This document shows, piece after piece, positions 26,064 through 35,462 of a stretch of 64,000 nt of DNA. The stretch covers positions 124,001 through 188,000 of the forward strand of contig CACMRK010000001.1 in assembly GCA_902616075.1 (NCBI GenBank), given 5' to 3'. The translations under genes and the position numbers were made by a program. Position 1 is the stretch's first letter. Every line of letters begins with the position of its first letter. Source of the stretch: an uncultured Alphaproteobacteria bacterium (lineage in GTDB: Bacteria > Pseudomonadota > Alphaproteobacteria > HIMB59 > GCA-002718135). Below the pieces are notes generated by a model. That model did not search any database. It was not told the DNA's origin and saw nothing but the letters and a program-made list of their open reading frames with translations.

Positions 26064-27440
26064 TTAAATAGCTATATTGTATCTAAAATTTTTTTGAAAA
26101 GGATAAATTGGTTTTTCCCTAAATAAATTTTTAATTCTTTTAAAATCTTGGGTAACAAATCCATCTGTTAAAATCATAAAATTATCTGCTTTTAGTTTTT
26201 TAAGTTCTGGTGAAAGATATCCTGATTTTACAATCAATATTTTATAATTTTTTAAATTTATATTTAATTCCCTAAAATCACTAAGATAATGAAAAGGTTT
26301 TCTGTATTTAGTAAAAATTACTGTATTATTATTTGAGATTACAATCGCATTATCATTTTTTAGATAAAATTTATCAATTGAAATAGAAATTTTCTTTTTT
26401 GAGATACTATCTTTTATAACAATTTTGTTTTTTTTATTTTTTAACTCTCTAAAAATTTCTTCATTATAAATTCCTGCAAATAGAGTGTTCTCTATCTTGT
26501 TTTTAAATACGTACTCTAATACATCAATTCTATTACCTACTCCTCCAGCTGTTGGATTGTCTCCGCTATCAGCTAAAATTGTAAATTTTTTTTTATTAAC
26601 TACATGAAAAATCTTATTTAACTTATAAGATTTCATATCATAAACTAAATTAAACCTATTATTCCAATAACTTAGTGCTATTTTCTTACAAATTCTTTTA
26701 CCGATATTAATATCTGTACAATTTACAATTGCAGAAGCTGTTGCCCTCTTAGTATCAGCCCAAACATATCCTATAAGTAAATTACAATCATTAATCCCAT
26801 TCAGTTTATTAAAAATATTAAGATTTTTATAAATTTTTTTACATGGCTCAACTATTGTAGATGACATTTCACCTGAAACTAAAACTGGAATTTTTTCCCA
26901 AATAATATGATTTTTTTTATTTTTTAATATTCCATCTGTTAACATTTTCAATGACCTTGAATAAGTTTGCTTAACGTCAATATGTGGGGCTGTTTTATAT
27001 GCTGCAAAATAATCGATATTTTTTATAATTGAATCAGTCATCTGACCGTGAAGATCATAAGATAATGATATTTTACAGTTTTTAGATACTTTAGAGCGAA
27101 TTTTTTTAATAAAAAAACCTTCGGGATCACTAATACCTTTGACATACATAGCACCATGCATGATTAGCAAAATACCATCAATAGGTTTTGATTTTATTAA
27201 ATCATTTGTAATATTGTTAATTGTTTTTATAAAAAATTTTTTATCTACAGGCCCGCCAGGTAAACTTCTATAAAATTTATTTGGTATAAATGTTATATTA
27301 TTATGTTTGGAATATGGAAAATTTATATATTTTAAAAGTTTTTTTCCACTTAAAACTTCAAAATCTTTTTTATTTTGTATTAATGTTGAATAAGAGCAAC
27401 ATTCAGTACTGATACCGCAAATAAAAATTTTTTTTTTCAT
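26064..27440 (-). CDS. M81-family (MlrC-like) metallopeptidase
   Basis: 458 residues, slightly short for the family (about 490). Candidate zinc ligands are D129 and H131 in SYDLHGQM and H153 in KTAPHID. MHGAM (about 94-98) and ADSGDNPTAGGVGNR are further family signatures. MlrC from sphingomonads cleaves linearised microcystin, but most homologues are of unknown substrate and are thought to act on small peptides or D-amino-acid-like compounds. No signal peptide. It is the last gene of the minus-strand run that starts at 37416. Confidence 0.82.
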   Translation of the reverse strand: MKKKIFICGISTECCSYSTLIQNKKDFEVLSGKKLLKYINFPYSKHNNITFIPNKFYRSLPGGPVDKKFFIKTINNITNDLIKSKPIDGILLIMHGAMYVKGISDPEGFFIKKIRSKVSKNCKISLSYDLHGQMTDSIIKNIDYFAAYKTAPHIDVKQTYSRSLKMLTDGILKNKKNHIIWEKIPVLVSGEMSSTIVEPCKKIYKNLNIFNKLNGINDCNLLIGYVWADTKRATASAIVNCTDINIGKRICKKIALSYWNNRFNLVYDMKSYKLNKIFHVVNKKKFTILADSGDNPTAGGVGNRIDVLEYVFKNKIENTLFAGIYNEEIFRELKNKKNKIVIKDSISKKKISISIDKFYLKNDNAIVISNNNTVIFTKYRKPFHYLSDFRELNINLKNYKILIVKSGYLSPELKKLKADNFMILTDGFVTQDFKRIKNLFREKPIYPFQKNFRYNIAI

Positions 27441-27444
27441 TTAA

Positions 27445-27780
27445 TTAACTTTTAATTAAATCAATTTTGGAAGCTAATATAAAATCATTAACTGATAATC
27501 CCTCTATTGCGTGAGTATGGACCATAACTAAACAATAACCCCATCCTATTGAAATATCGGGATGATGACCTTCTTTTTCTGCTACTTCTCCTACTTCATT
27601 TGCAAATGATATAGCTTTTTTAAAATTACTAAATTTAAATTTTTTGAAAATCATTTCTTGATTGTCATTGACTGACCATTCATTAAGTTCAGATAAAAAT
27701 TTACTAATTTCTTGATAATCTAATTTAGGAGTGTTCCCATTGCATGGTTCACATTTTCCTGAAGATAAAGGTTTATTCAT
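27445..27780 (-). CDS. phhB: 4a-hydroxytetrahydrobiopterin dehydratase (PCD/DCoH)
   Basis: 111 residues, complete. The signature EKEGHHPDISIGWG and VMVHTHAIEGLSVNDF gives the active-site histidines (His-His...His). It recycles 4a-carbinolamine pterin formed by aromatic amino-acid hydroxylases; no such hydroxylase is in the window, and in bacteria without one the protein may serve molybdopterin or other pterin repair. It overlaps the SMP-30 gene upstream by 8 bases and is 4 bases before the MlrC-like gene. Confidence 0.92.
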   Translation of the reverse strand: MNKPLSSGKCEPCNGNTPKLDYQEISKFLSELNEWSVNDNQEMIFKKFKFSNFKKAISFANEVGEVAEKEGHHPDISIGWGYCLVMVHTHAIEGLSVNDFILASKIDLIKS

Positions 27781-28726
27781 AAAATCTGGCGCCTTGTTGA
27801 TTTAATTCAATGGAATATAAACTAGTTGTGGCTGTTATGTACAAAATATTTCCTTCCACTCCTCCAAATTCTAAATTTGATACTAATTCAGGTATTATAA
27901 TTTGCCCAATTAATTCATTCTGAGGATTAAAACATTTAATTGCTTTTCCAGCACTTGTCCATACATTACCATCTTTATCACATCTGAACCCATCGGAGAA
28001 AAAGGGTTTAAAATCATAAATTAATTTTCTATTTATGGGTGCTCCATCAATCACATCATAAACATACAAATGTTTGATATTTTCTCCAGTATCAGCAACA
28101 TATAATTTTTTTTCATCTGGAGATATAGCAATACCATTGGGTCTATCAAGGTCGTCAATCATAACTTTTAAAGTATTTAATTTTGGGTCAAAAGAAAACA
28201 CATTACAACCACCATATTCTTGTTCGCCAGGATATCCCTCATAATCTGATAAAATACCGTAAGGTGGATCTGTAAACCAAATTGTATCATCCGATTTAAC
28301 AAATAAGTCGTTTGGAGAGTTAAGCTTCTTACCATTATAACTATCAACTAAAACTTCCACTTCTAAATTATCATTAGTTTTATAAATACATCTCCCTCCA
28401 TGTGAACAAGAAATTACATTCTCTTCTTTATCAATAGTATTTCCATTACAATAATTTGAGGGATTTTTATATTCAGATACTAAACCATTTGTTAACTTTA
28501 ACATTCTGTTATTTGGTATATCGCTCCAGACTAATGTATCTAAATGAGGAATATAAGCTGGCCCTTCTCCCCATAACATTCCCGAAAAAACTTTTTTAAC
28601 TTCAGTAGACTTTATATAATTATTAAATTGATCAGTATTTTCTACATGTTCATTATATTTATTTTTGTAAGCAAAACTTGGATTTCTTGGATCTAAATCA
28701 GCAGGTAGTAATTTTTTTTCTGACAT
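27773..28726 (-). CDS. SMP-30/gluconolactonase/LRE family protein
   Basis: 317 residues, a six-bladed beta-propeller. Visible metal-site segments are GEGPAYIP, NDLFVKSDDTIWFTDPPYG, RPNGIAISPDEKKLYVADT and SDGFRCDKDGNVWTSAGKAI, matching gluconolactonase propellers. It likely hydrolyses a sugar lactone in the cytosol (no signal peptide). It is one base from the upstream dehydrogenase gene on the same strand, consistent with an oxidation-then-lactone-opening pair. Sugar not identifiable. Confidence 0.9.
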   Translation of the reverse strand: MSEKKLLPADLDPRNPSFAYKNKYNEHVENTDQFNNYIKSTEVKKVFSGMLWGEGPAYIPHLDTLVWSDIPNNRMLKLTNGLVSEYKNPSNYCNGNTIDKEENVISCSHGGRCIYKTNDNLEVEVLVDSYNGKKLNSPNDLFVKSDDTIWFTDPPYGILSDYEGYPGEQEYGGCNVFSFDPKLNTLKVMIDDLDRPNGIAISPDEKKLYVADTGENIKHLYVYDVIDGAPINRKLIYDFKPFFSDGFRCDKDGNVWTSAGKAIKCFNPQNELIGQIIIPELVSNLEFGGVEGNILYITATTSLYSIELNQQGARFYE

Positions 28727-28727
28727 A

Positions 28728-29663
28728 TTATACTTCTACACCTTTTTGTTTTTTTTGTTTATCAATTAATTGTTTTGGGAAATTTTTTGCTCTTAATTTA
28801 ATTTTAGCATCTTTTTCAATTAATTTAGTAATACTAGTGCTAAATGACCTTTTACCTAAAATTTTCATACCAAGTTTAAATTTTTTACTTAGATAATTCC
28901 CTAGTTCTAATTTCATATTTTTTCCAAGTCTATTAAAAAGATTTATATCTTTATTGACTAGATCCATTGTAAATCCAACATCATAACTGCCTCCAAGTAT
29001 GACTTGTGTTTCAGTTTCATTAACAAAACTATTTCCAGAGCTTATTTTTATAGCTTTGTACGTTAAACCTAAATCAATTTTATTTTTTTTTGCAACACTC
29101 AGTGCTTCACCGATACCCACTAAATGTAATGATGCTAAATAATTTGTAATTACTTTTAATATTGAGGCATTTCCAATTTTTCCACAGTATAAAATTTCAT
29201 GACCAAGCAATGATAATATTGGGAAGCATTTTTTGAAAGTTGATTTTTTTCCAGCAGCTAAAATAGATATATTGCCTGATTTAGCTCTATGCTCCCCTCC
29301 AGTAATTGGGCATTCTAATACTCTACCACCTTTAGAACTTACTTTTTTTGATAAACTAATCATATCATTTTTATCTGTAGTGCTCATCTCAATCCAGGTA
29401 TGTTTTTTAGTTAAATATTTTAATATGTTTTTTAAAACTTTGCTTACAGCCTTTGGTGAAGGTAAACATGTAATTATAATATCACTCTTTTCAGTTAATT
29501 CTTTTAAATTTTTACAAGGCTCATTTTTTAAATTTTTTAATCTTGAATAAGATTGATTATTTTTATCATACACAAATACATTATTATTTGATTTTAATAA
29601 ATTATTTGCAAGATTTGATCCAACATTACCAATTCCTATGAAACCAATAGATACTGGCTTCAT
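28728..29663 (-). CDS. Beta-hydroxyacid dehydrogenase (3-hydroxyisobutyrate dehydrogenase family)
   Basis: 311 residues. N-terminal GFIGIGNVGSNLANNL is the NAD(P)-binding start; CPITGGEHRAKSGNISILAAG is the substrate-binding GGx signature, and KVITNYLASLHLVGIGEAL holds the catalytic Lys. It would oxidise or reduce a small 3-hydroxy acid (3-hydroxyisobutyrate, glyoxylate or tartronate semialdehyde type). It overlaps the MBL gene by 4 bases upstream and is one base from the SMP-30 gene downstream. A second family member is at 45516. Confidence 0.88.
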   Translation of the reverse strand: MKPVSIGFIGIGNVGSNLANNLLKSNNNVFVYDKNNQSYSRLKNLKNEPCKNLKELTEKSDIIITCLPSPKAVSKVLKNILKYLTKKHTWIEMSTTDKNDMISLSKKVSSKGGRVLECPITGGEHRAKSGNISILAAGKKSTFKKCFPILSLLGHEILYCGKIGNASILKVITNYLASLHLVGIGEALSVAKKNKIDLGLTYKAIKISSGNSFVNETETQVILGGSYDVGFTMDLVNKDINLFNRLGKNMKLELGNYLSKKFKLGMKILGKRSFSTSITKLIEKDAKIKLRAKNFPKQLIDKQKKQKGVEV

Positions 29664-30412
29664 AAGTCAATAATCATACCATCATATCCAGGTTTAACAT
29701 TTGGTGGGCACTTTGTTATTAATTCTTTTTCATCTAGTAAAGCTGTCATATGAGTAAAAATAGTTTGTTTTGGTTTAATATATGAAATGAAATCCATTAT
29801 TTGATCAAATCCAGCATGAGCGGGATGAGTATCTTCTCTTAACAAACCAACAATCCATAAATCTAGATTTTTTAATTTATCAATATCTTTATCATAAAAT
29901 TTTTTTAAATCTGTAGAATAAGCAAAATTTCCAATCTTGAATGTTTGAACATCAATTGACCCATGATTATGTTTAAATGTTTCAATATTTACATTCTTAA
30001 AATTTATATTAGTATCAAATTCTTTAATTTCCATAAATGGCAAATAATCTTTTTCTCCTTTAAAAATATATTTATAACTTGTCTCCATCTCAGGAATCAT
30101 TTCCTTTGGCATATATGCAGGTATAATTTTTTTATTTATTAAAGACATAGCTCTCATATCTGGAACTCCTGAAGTATGATCAGAATGAATATGAGTATAA
30201 AGAACTGCATCAATATTAGTACATTTAGCATTATAAAGTTGCTGTCTAAGGTCTGGACTAGTATCAATTAGAATATTTGTATTTTTATATTCAATAAGTA
30301 CCGATGACCTGGTTCTAAAATTTCTTTTATTATTAAGATCAATATTACCATGTCTATTCCATGCTAAAGGCGATCCGAAAGATCCTCCACAGCCTAAAAT
30401 TGTTATTTTCAT
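29660..30412 (-). CDS. MBL-fold metallo-hydrolase (PhnP-like phosphodiesterase family)
   Basis: 250 residues. ILGCGGSFGSPLAW opens the protein and THIHSDHTSGVPDMR carries the HxHxDH zinc motif; further zinc ligands are in NHGS and FAYSTD. The C-terminal TIFTHMT is the last His. The family includes cyclic-phosphate phosphodiesterases such as PhnP and lipoyl/octanoyl relatives. In Alphaproteobacteria this gene regularly follows metG-tatD, exactly as here (1-base overlap with tatD), pointing to a housekeeping function in nucleotide or RNA metabolism. Confidence 0.9.
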   Translation of the reverse strand: MKITILGCGGSFGSPLAWNRHGNIDLNNKRNFRTRSSVLIEYKNTNILIDTSPDLRQQLYNAKCTNIDAVLYTHIHSDHTSGVPDMRAMSLINKKIIPAYMPKEMIPEMETSYKYIFKGEKDYLPFMEIKEFDTNINFKNVNIETFKHNHGSIDVQTFKIGNFAYSTDLKKFYDKDIDKLKNLDLWIVGLLREDTHPAHAGFDQIMDFISYIKPKQTIFTHMTALLDEKELITKCPPNVKPGYDGMIIDL

Positions 30413-31194
30413 TATAGATAATTATCTCTTTTAGCTTTTGTAAACAAATTAAAAAAATTATTATCAGTGATTTTTTCAAATTCTTCTAAGGATAATTTAA
30501 AAAATTTTGCCAGATATTCAGCTGTGTATTTTACAAAAGATGGCTCATTTACTTTACCTCTCATTGGCTCGGGTGCTAAAAAAGGACTATCAGTTTCTAT
30601 AAGTATAGAATCTAAAGGAGCGTCCTTAATTATATCTCTTAAATTTGATGCATTTTTAAATGTTATTATTCCAGAAATAGAAATGTAGTAGTTATTCTCT
30701 AGACAAAAATTTAGAAGTTGTTTTGAGCCTGTAAAACAGTGAAAAATTAGTTTTAAATTATTTGATTTATAATTTTTTAAAATATCTACAATTTCTTTTT
30801 CAGAATTTCTCTGATGTATGATTAATGGTAATGAATGTTTTATTGATGCTTCAATATGGGTTTCAAATACTTGTGTTTGTTCTTTGAGGTGGTTTTGGCT
30901 ATGATATAAATCAATACCTGTCTCTCCTATTCCTATAACTTTTTCATTTTTACAAGCAATATCAAAATTTTGTAATTGAATTTGATTAAATGTATCAACC
31001 TTATCAGGATGAAGACCATATGAAAGATAAACAGAGTTATAGTTTTTTATTAAATTAAGATGGTCTTCAAAGTCTTCAGGATCAGTATTTATTGATAATA
31101 TTGAAGTTATATTATTTAGTTTTGAATTATTAATAATATTATGAAAATTTTCTGCTAATTCATTAAAATTGAGGTGACAATGTGAGTCAATCAT
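30412..31194 (-). CDS. tatD: TatD family metal-dependent DNase
   Basis: 260 residues, standard. Metal-site motifs: DSHCHLNF (3-10), GIGETGIDLYHS (Glu and Asp), IHQRN, IFHCFTGS and ETDSPFLAP. TatD enzymes are 3'-5' exonucleases/DNases with divalent metal, used in DNA repair and D-aminoacyl processing. It overlaps metG by 8 bases and the MBL gene by one base, all on one transcript. Confidence 0.96.
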   Translation of the reverse strand: MIDSHCHLNFNELAENFHNIINNSKLNNITSILSINTDPEDFEDHLNLIKNYNSVYLSYGLHPDKVDTFNQIQLQNFDIACKNEKVIGIGETGIDLYHSQNHLKEQTQVFETHIEASIKHSLPLIIHQRNSEKEIVDILKNYKSNNLKLIFHCFTGSKQLLNFCLENNYYISISGIITFKNASNLRDIIKDAPLDSILIETDSPFLAPEPMRGKVNEPSFVKYTAEYLAKFFKLSLEEFEKITDNNFFNLFTKAKRDNYL

Positions 31195-32707
31195 TCAATA
31201 TTCTTGGAAATATTGGTTCTGGATTATTTATTTTTATATTTTGATTGATTAGTTGAGTTAAATTCTCAAATTTATTATTGTCCATATTATAATTAAAAAT
31301 ATTAAGTATTTTTTTTGAACTAGTTGGTATTATTGGATAGAGCATTATAGCTGATTTAATAATTATATTTGTAATAATATATAAAACTTCTTCCATTCTA
31401 ATTTTATTTGTTTTTTTCAATGTCCATGGTGCTTGAGTGTCAACATATGCGTTACCAGCAGATATTAATTCTAAGACAGACTTGATTGCTCTATCAATTT
31501 GTTGATTGTTCATAAATTTACAATATTCATCAAATTTATTTTGAAGAATTTTAATTAAATCCTGATCATCATTAGTTAAATTTTCTGTTGGCTTTAGTAT
31601 AGAATCATTATTTTTTACAGCAAATGATGAAATCCTTTGTACTAAATTACCAAAATTATTCGATAAATCTGCGTTAATTCTATTTGCGATTGCTTTTTTT
31701 GAAAAATCTCCATCATTTCCAAATGGTACTTCTCTAAATAAAAAAAACCTAATTTGATCCAACCCATATTCATTAATAATTTCGTAAGGATCAATGACAT
31801 TACCAAGTGATTTAGAAATTTTTTGTCCTTCATTAGTCCACCATCCATGTGCAAATATTCTTTTAGGGGGCTCGATACCTGCAGCCATTAAAAAAGCTGG
31901 CCAATAAACTGCATGAAATCTTAATATATCTTTCCCAACAATATGTGTTGCGGGCCAAAATTTCTTATAATTATTATTATTTGTATCTGGATAACCAATT
32001 GCAGTTAGGTAATTACATAATGCATCAATCCAAACATACATCACATGCTTAGAATTATTTGGAACTGGCACTCCCCAATTAAAAGTTGTTCTTGAAATAG
32101 ACAGATCTTTTAATCCACCTTTAATGAAACTTAATACTTCATTGTATCTTGTTTTTGGCAAGATTGATTCTGGATTTTTTTCATAATAGTCGATTAACTT
32201 ATCTTGCCATTCTGAAAGTTTAAAAAAATAACTCTCCTCCTTTACCCACTCTACAGGCGATCCATTATCCGTCACATATTTACCATCAATCTTTTTTAAT
32301 TCATTTTCCAAATAAAATGCTTCATCTCTAACTGAGTACCAACCTTCATAATTTGAAAGATATATTTGATTATTTTTTTCTAATTGCTTCCACAGTTCTT
32401 GTGATGCTTTAATATGTCTATCTTCAGTGGTTCTTATGAAATCATCTATTTCACATCCTAAAAAAGGTATTAAATTGATAAAATTAACTGAAAGTTTATC
32501 GACAAATTCTTTAGGTTTTAAGTTTGAATTAATAGCAGCTTTTTCTACTTTTTGTCCATGCTCATCTGTACCTGTCAAAAAAAATACATTGTTTCCTAAT
32601 AATTTATTATATCGTGCAATAATATCACAAGCTATACTTGTATAGGCATGACCTATATGAGGAATATCATTAGTGTAGTAAATTGGTGTAGTTATATAAA
32701 AATTCAT
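31187..32707 (-). CDS. metG: Methionyl-tRNA synthetase
   Basis: 506 residues, the short class lacking the C-terminal tRNA-binding domain. The ATP motifs are HIGH (17-20, HIGHAYTS) and KISKS in GQKISKSLGNVID; GTDEHGQKVEKAA and the anticodon-binding WTLKKT region are also clear. Charges tRNA-Met with methionine. It lies between holB (1 base) and tatD (8-base overlap), the usual alphaproteobacterial arrangement. Confidence 0.97.
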   Translation of the reverse strand: MNFYITTPIYYTNDIPHIGHAYTSIACDIIARYNKLLGNNVFFLTGTDEHGQKVEKAAINSNLKPKEFVDKLSVNFINLIPFLGCEIDDFIRTTEDRHIKASQELWKQLEKNNQIYLSNYEGWYSVRDEAFYLENELKKIDGKYVTDNGSPVEWVKEESYFFKLSEWQDKLIDYYEKNPESILPKTRYNEVLSFIKGGLKDLSISRTTFNWGVPVPNNSKHVMYVWIDALCNYLTAIGYPDTNNNNYKKFWPATHIVGKDILRFHAVYWPAFLMAAGIEPPKRIFAHGWWTNEGQKISKSLGNVIDPYEIINEYGLDQIRFFLFREVPFGNDGDFSKKAIANRINADLSNNFGNLVQRISSFAVKNNDSILKPTENLTNDDQDLIKILQNKFDEYCKFMNNQQIDRAIKSVLELISAGNAYVDTQAPWTLKKTNKIRMEEVLYIITNIIIKSAIMLYPIIPTSSKKILNIFNYNMDNNKFENLTQLINQNIKINNPEPIFPRILND

Positions 32708-32708
32708 T

Positions 32709-33692
32709 TTATTGAGTTAAAAAATTTAATATAAATATTTTCTTATCAAGATTTAAACTAAATAATTCTTTTTGGTTATTAGTTAAATAATTAAATCTAT
32801 CAATAAGATTTTTTTGGGTAAGATTTGCTGATAAAGACTCTAACTCTACATAATTTGGCATATTAACCAAGCTTTTATCATCTCTGTTTACTTTAAGCTT
32901 ATTAGCAACAATTAGAATAAATTTAAGCATTGATAAATAATTATTAAATTCATCATTAGTAAGTTTTGATAATATATTTGATAAATTTATTTTATCATCA
33001 TCTAGATTATTTGATAAAAGACATTTGATTGATAATTGGAAAATATCCAAGAAATCATTATTGTAATAAAGAATAGCAGTTCCTGGTGAGCCATATGTTA
33101 ATTCAAAGTAAAAATTTATCTCTTCATTAGATATTTCATCGATATTATTTTTAATGATATTAGTAAAATTAGTTAAATTATGAGTATTAAATTTAATTTT
33201 CAAACATCTTGATCTGATTGTTGGCAAAAGTAATGAAATTTGATTTGATATTAAAAAGATATAGGTACTTTCATTTGATTCTTCTAAAATCTTGAGCATA
33301 CTATTTGCTGAACTGATGTTTAAATAATCAGCAGAATCAACGATAACTATTTTAGAAGAATTTTGCATTATTGATGTTGAGTTTAAAAATATTTTTAATC
33401 TTCTAATTTGATCAATTGTTATATTAGATTTTATTTTTCCAGTTTTGCTATCAATCTCTTTTTCAATTATTTTTATATTTGGATGTGTATTATTATTAAA
33501 TAAATTTAAATGATGATCCACATTATTATCTTTAAATTCTATATTTAAAATATTTTTAACTAATTTGTTAAGAAAAGTTCTTTTACCTATACCGCTTAAT
33601 CCATGAATTAAAATTGAATTTGGAAGATTATTTGATTTGTATCTTTTAAGAAGATCGTTATATTCTTTTTCAAAACCTATTAATTCAACCAT
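32709..33692 (-). CDS. holB: DNA polymerase III subunit delta'
   Basis: 327 residues. The P-loop is GLSGIGKRT (31-39); the sensor-like DSADYLNISSANSMLKILEE and LPTIRSRCLKIKF (SRC motif) are typical of delta'. It is part of the clamp loader that puts the beta sliding clamp on DNA. No zinc-binding four-cysteine module is visible, in keeping with many delta' proteins of this class. Placed 1 base from metG and 3 bases from tmk. Confidence 0.93.
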   Translation of the reverse strand: MVELIGFEKEYNDLLKRYKSNNLPNSILIHGLSGIGKRTFLNKLVKNILNIEFKDNNVDHHLNLFNNNTHPNIKIIEKEIDSKTGKIKSNITIDQIRRLKIFLNSTSIMQNSSKIVIVDSADYLNISSANSMLKILEESNESTYIFLISNQISLLLPTIRSRCLKIKFNTHNLTNFTNIIKNNIDEISNEEINFYFELTYGSPGTAILYYNNDFLDIFQLSIKCLLSNNLDDDKINLSNILSKLTNDEFNNYLSMLKFILIVANKLKVNRDDKSLVNMPNYVELESLSANLTQKNLIDRFNYLTNNQKELFSLNLDKKIFILNFLTQ

Positions 33693-33695
33693 TTA

Positions 33696-34307
33696 TTATA
33701 ACTTTAATTTTTTAATAATATTTTTGTGAATTATATCTTTAGATAAAGAAGCATCTACCGTTATATATCTTTTAGGGTTTGATATTTTTTTATATCCTTG
33801 AATTACTTTTTGATGAAATAATAAGTTAGATTTATCATATTTGTTTTTAACTTTCCTCTGTTTTAATCTTTTGATTATTTCTTTTGGACTGATTTTAAAA
33901 ATAAAAGTATAGTCAGGAAAGAAATTGTTTAGAAGTTCTTTATGAAGTTTTTGAGCTCTTTTAATTCCAAATTTATTTACATATCCTTGATAAACAAATG
34001 AGGAATCTGCATATCGATCTGAAATGACAATCTTTCCTTTTTTAAGATTAGGGATAATTACTTCATTGATATGATTTGATCTAGCTGCCATAAGAAGAAG
34101 CAATTCTTCTAAATTATTAATTGTAGATTTATTATCTAAAATTAATTTTCTTAATTTTTCTGCAAAATCAGTTCCTCCTGGTTCTCTAGATATAATAAAA
34201 GGAATTTTACTTTTTTTTAAATATTTTGATAAAAGTAATATTTGAGATGATTTTCCACTTGCCTCAGGTCCTTCAAAACTAATGAACAAACCTTTATTTA
34301 ATTTCAT
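33696..34307 (-). CDS. tmk: Thymidylate kinase
   Basis: 203 residues. P-loop FEGPEASGKSS (11-21), the DR-type motif ISDRYADSSFVYQG and the REPGGT loop identify dTMP kinase, which makes dTDP for DNA synthesis. The LID region RKVKNKYDKSN is basic. Its start overlaps the end of the D,D-carboxypeptidase gene by 14 bases, implying translational coupling. Confidence 0.96.
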   Translation of the reverse strand: MKLNKGLFISFEGPEASGKSSQILLLSKYLKKSKIPFIISREPGGTDFAEKLRKLILDNKSTINNLEELLLLMAARSNHINEVIIPNLKKGKIVISDRYADSSFVYQGYVNKFGIKRAQKLHKELLNNFFPDYTFIFKISPKEIIKRLKQRKVKNKYDKSNLLFHQKVIQGYKKISNPKRYITVDASLSKDIIHKNIIKKLKL

Positions 34308-35427
34308 CTAAACTTCTTCCAAAAATTAAATATTTTGCTGCAGCAAAAATTTTAAATAAAGGATTAACTTCATTTATATCTTTTTCAGCAATAAGCGGTA
34401 CTTCTATTTTTGGCTTTCCATCTATATTTATAATTAATTTTCCTAATTCATCACCTTTTTTTATAGGAGCAGAAATAGGGTTTGTATATACAATAGAAGA
34501 ATTCATTAATTGAATTTGATCAAATGATAATGTTGACACTAATCTTTGTGCACTAATTAAATTAATACTACTCTCACTACCCAACCATACATCTATTTCT
34601 TTAATAAATTGATTTTTTTCAACTAATGTTTGTTGCGAAGTTTGATTAAAAGCCCAATTTATTAAATTAGATGACTCATTTAACCTTGATCTTGAGCTAT
34701 TTGTACCATTTATAACAACTGTAATCCTTCTATCATTCCTTAACGCGGTAGCCGCTATTCCCCACCCTGATTCTTTTGTAAAACCTGTTTTTAGTCCATC
34801 AGCTCCTTGAACTTGATATAAAAGTTTATTCCTATTGGGTTGACTAATGTCATTATAAGTAAATTCTTCCATTTTAAAATATGTATATAGCTGAGGAAAA
34901 TCTTTAATTATTGAGTTTGAAAGAATTCCTAGATCATAAACAGTAGAATAGTGATTATCATCTGGCCACCCAGATGAATTAATAAAGTTTGTATTTGTCA
35001 TTCCTAAGCGTTTTGCATAAACATTCATAAGTTTAGCAAAATCTTCTTCAGTACCACCTAAACATTCTGCTAAAGCTATAGAAGCATCATTTCCAGATTG
35101 AACAATTATTCCCTTTAATAAATCATCAACTGTTACATTATCATCTATTTCTAAAAATGTTCTTGAACCTCCCATTTTGTATGCCTTAGGAGAAACTCTA
35201 CATTCATTAGAAATTGCAAAATTGGAATTCTTTATTCTATCAAATGCAACATAAACGGTCATGATCTTAGTCATTGAAGCAGGTATAACTTTTGCATTAG
35301 AATTTTTTTCAAAAAGGACTTCATTTGTATCAAAATCAATGACAACTGCTTGCTCTGCCTTTGTATCAATGGCGTAAAGTTTTAAAGATATAAAAATAAA
35401 TAAAAAAAAGCTAAAAATTTTTACCAT
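34294..35427 (-). CDS. D-alanyl-D-alanine carboxypeptidase (PBP5/DacA-DacC family)
   Basis: 377 residues with a signal peptide (to about residue 20). Serine-peptidase motifs: S51-MTK54, S111-GN113 and K213-TG215. The C-terminal beta-domain (about 280-360) and amphipathic end place it at the periplasmic face of the inner membrane. It trims the terminal D-Ala from peptidoglycan stem peptides. It sits between rlpA (35-base spacer) and tmk (overlap), in a cell-wall block with mltB. Confidence 0.94.
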   Translation of the reverse strand: MVKIFSFFLFIFISLKLYAIDTKAEQAVVIDFDTNEVLFEKNSNAKVIPASMTKIMTVYVAFDRIKNSNFAISNECRVSPKAYKMGGSRTFLEIDDNVTVDDLLKGIIVQSGNDASIALAECLGGTEEDFAKLMNVYAKRLGMTNTNFINSSGWPDDNHYSTVYDLGILSNSIIKDFPQLYTYFKMEEFTYNDISQPNRNKLLYQVQGADGLKTGFTKESGWGIAATALRNDRRITVVINGTNSSRSRLNESSNLINWAFNQTSQQTLVEKNQFIKEIDVWLGSESSINLISAQRLVSTLSFDQIQLMNSSIVYTNPISAPIKKGDELGKLIINIDGKPKIEVPLIAEKDINEVNPLFKIFAAAKYLIFGRSLDEIK

Positions 35428-35462
35428 AAATATTAATAATTCTTAATTATGACCTTTATTTG

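Noticed and set aside
29233-29550. 105-codon plus-strand open frame
   Set aside because: It is antisense to the beta-hydroxyacid dehydrogenase motifs GGEHRAKSG and others; a coding shadow.
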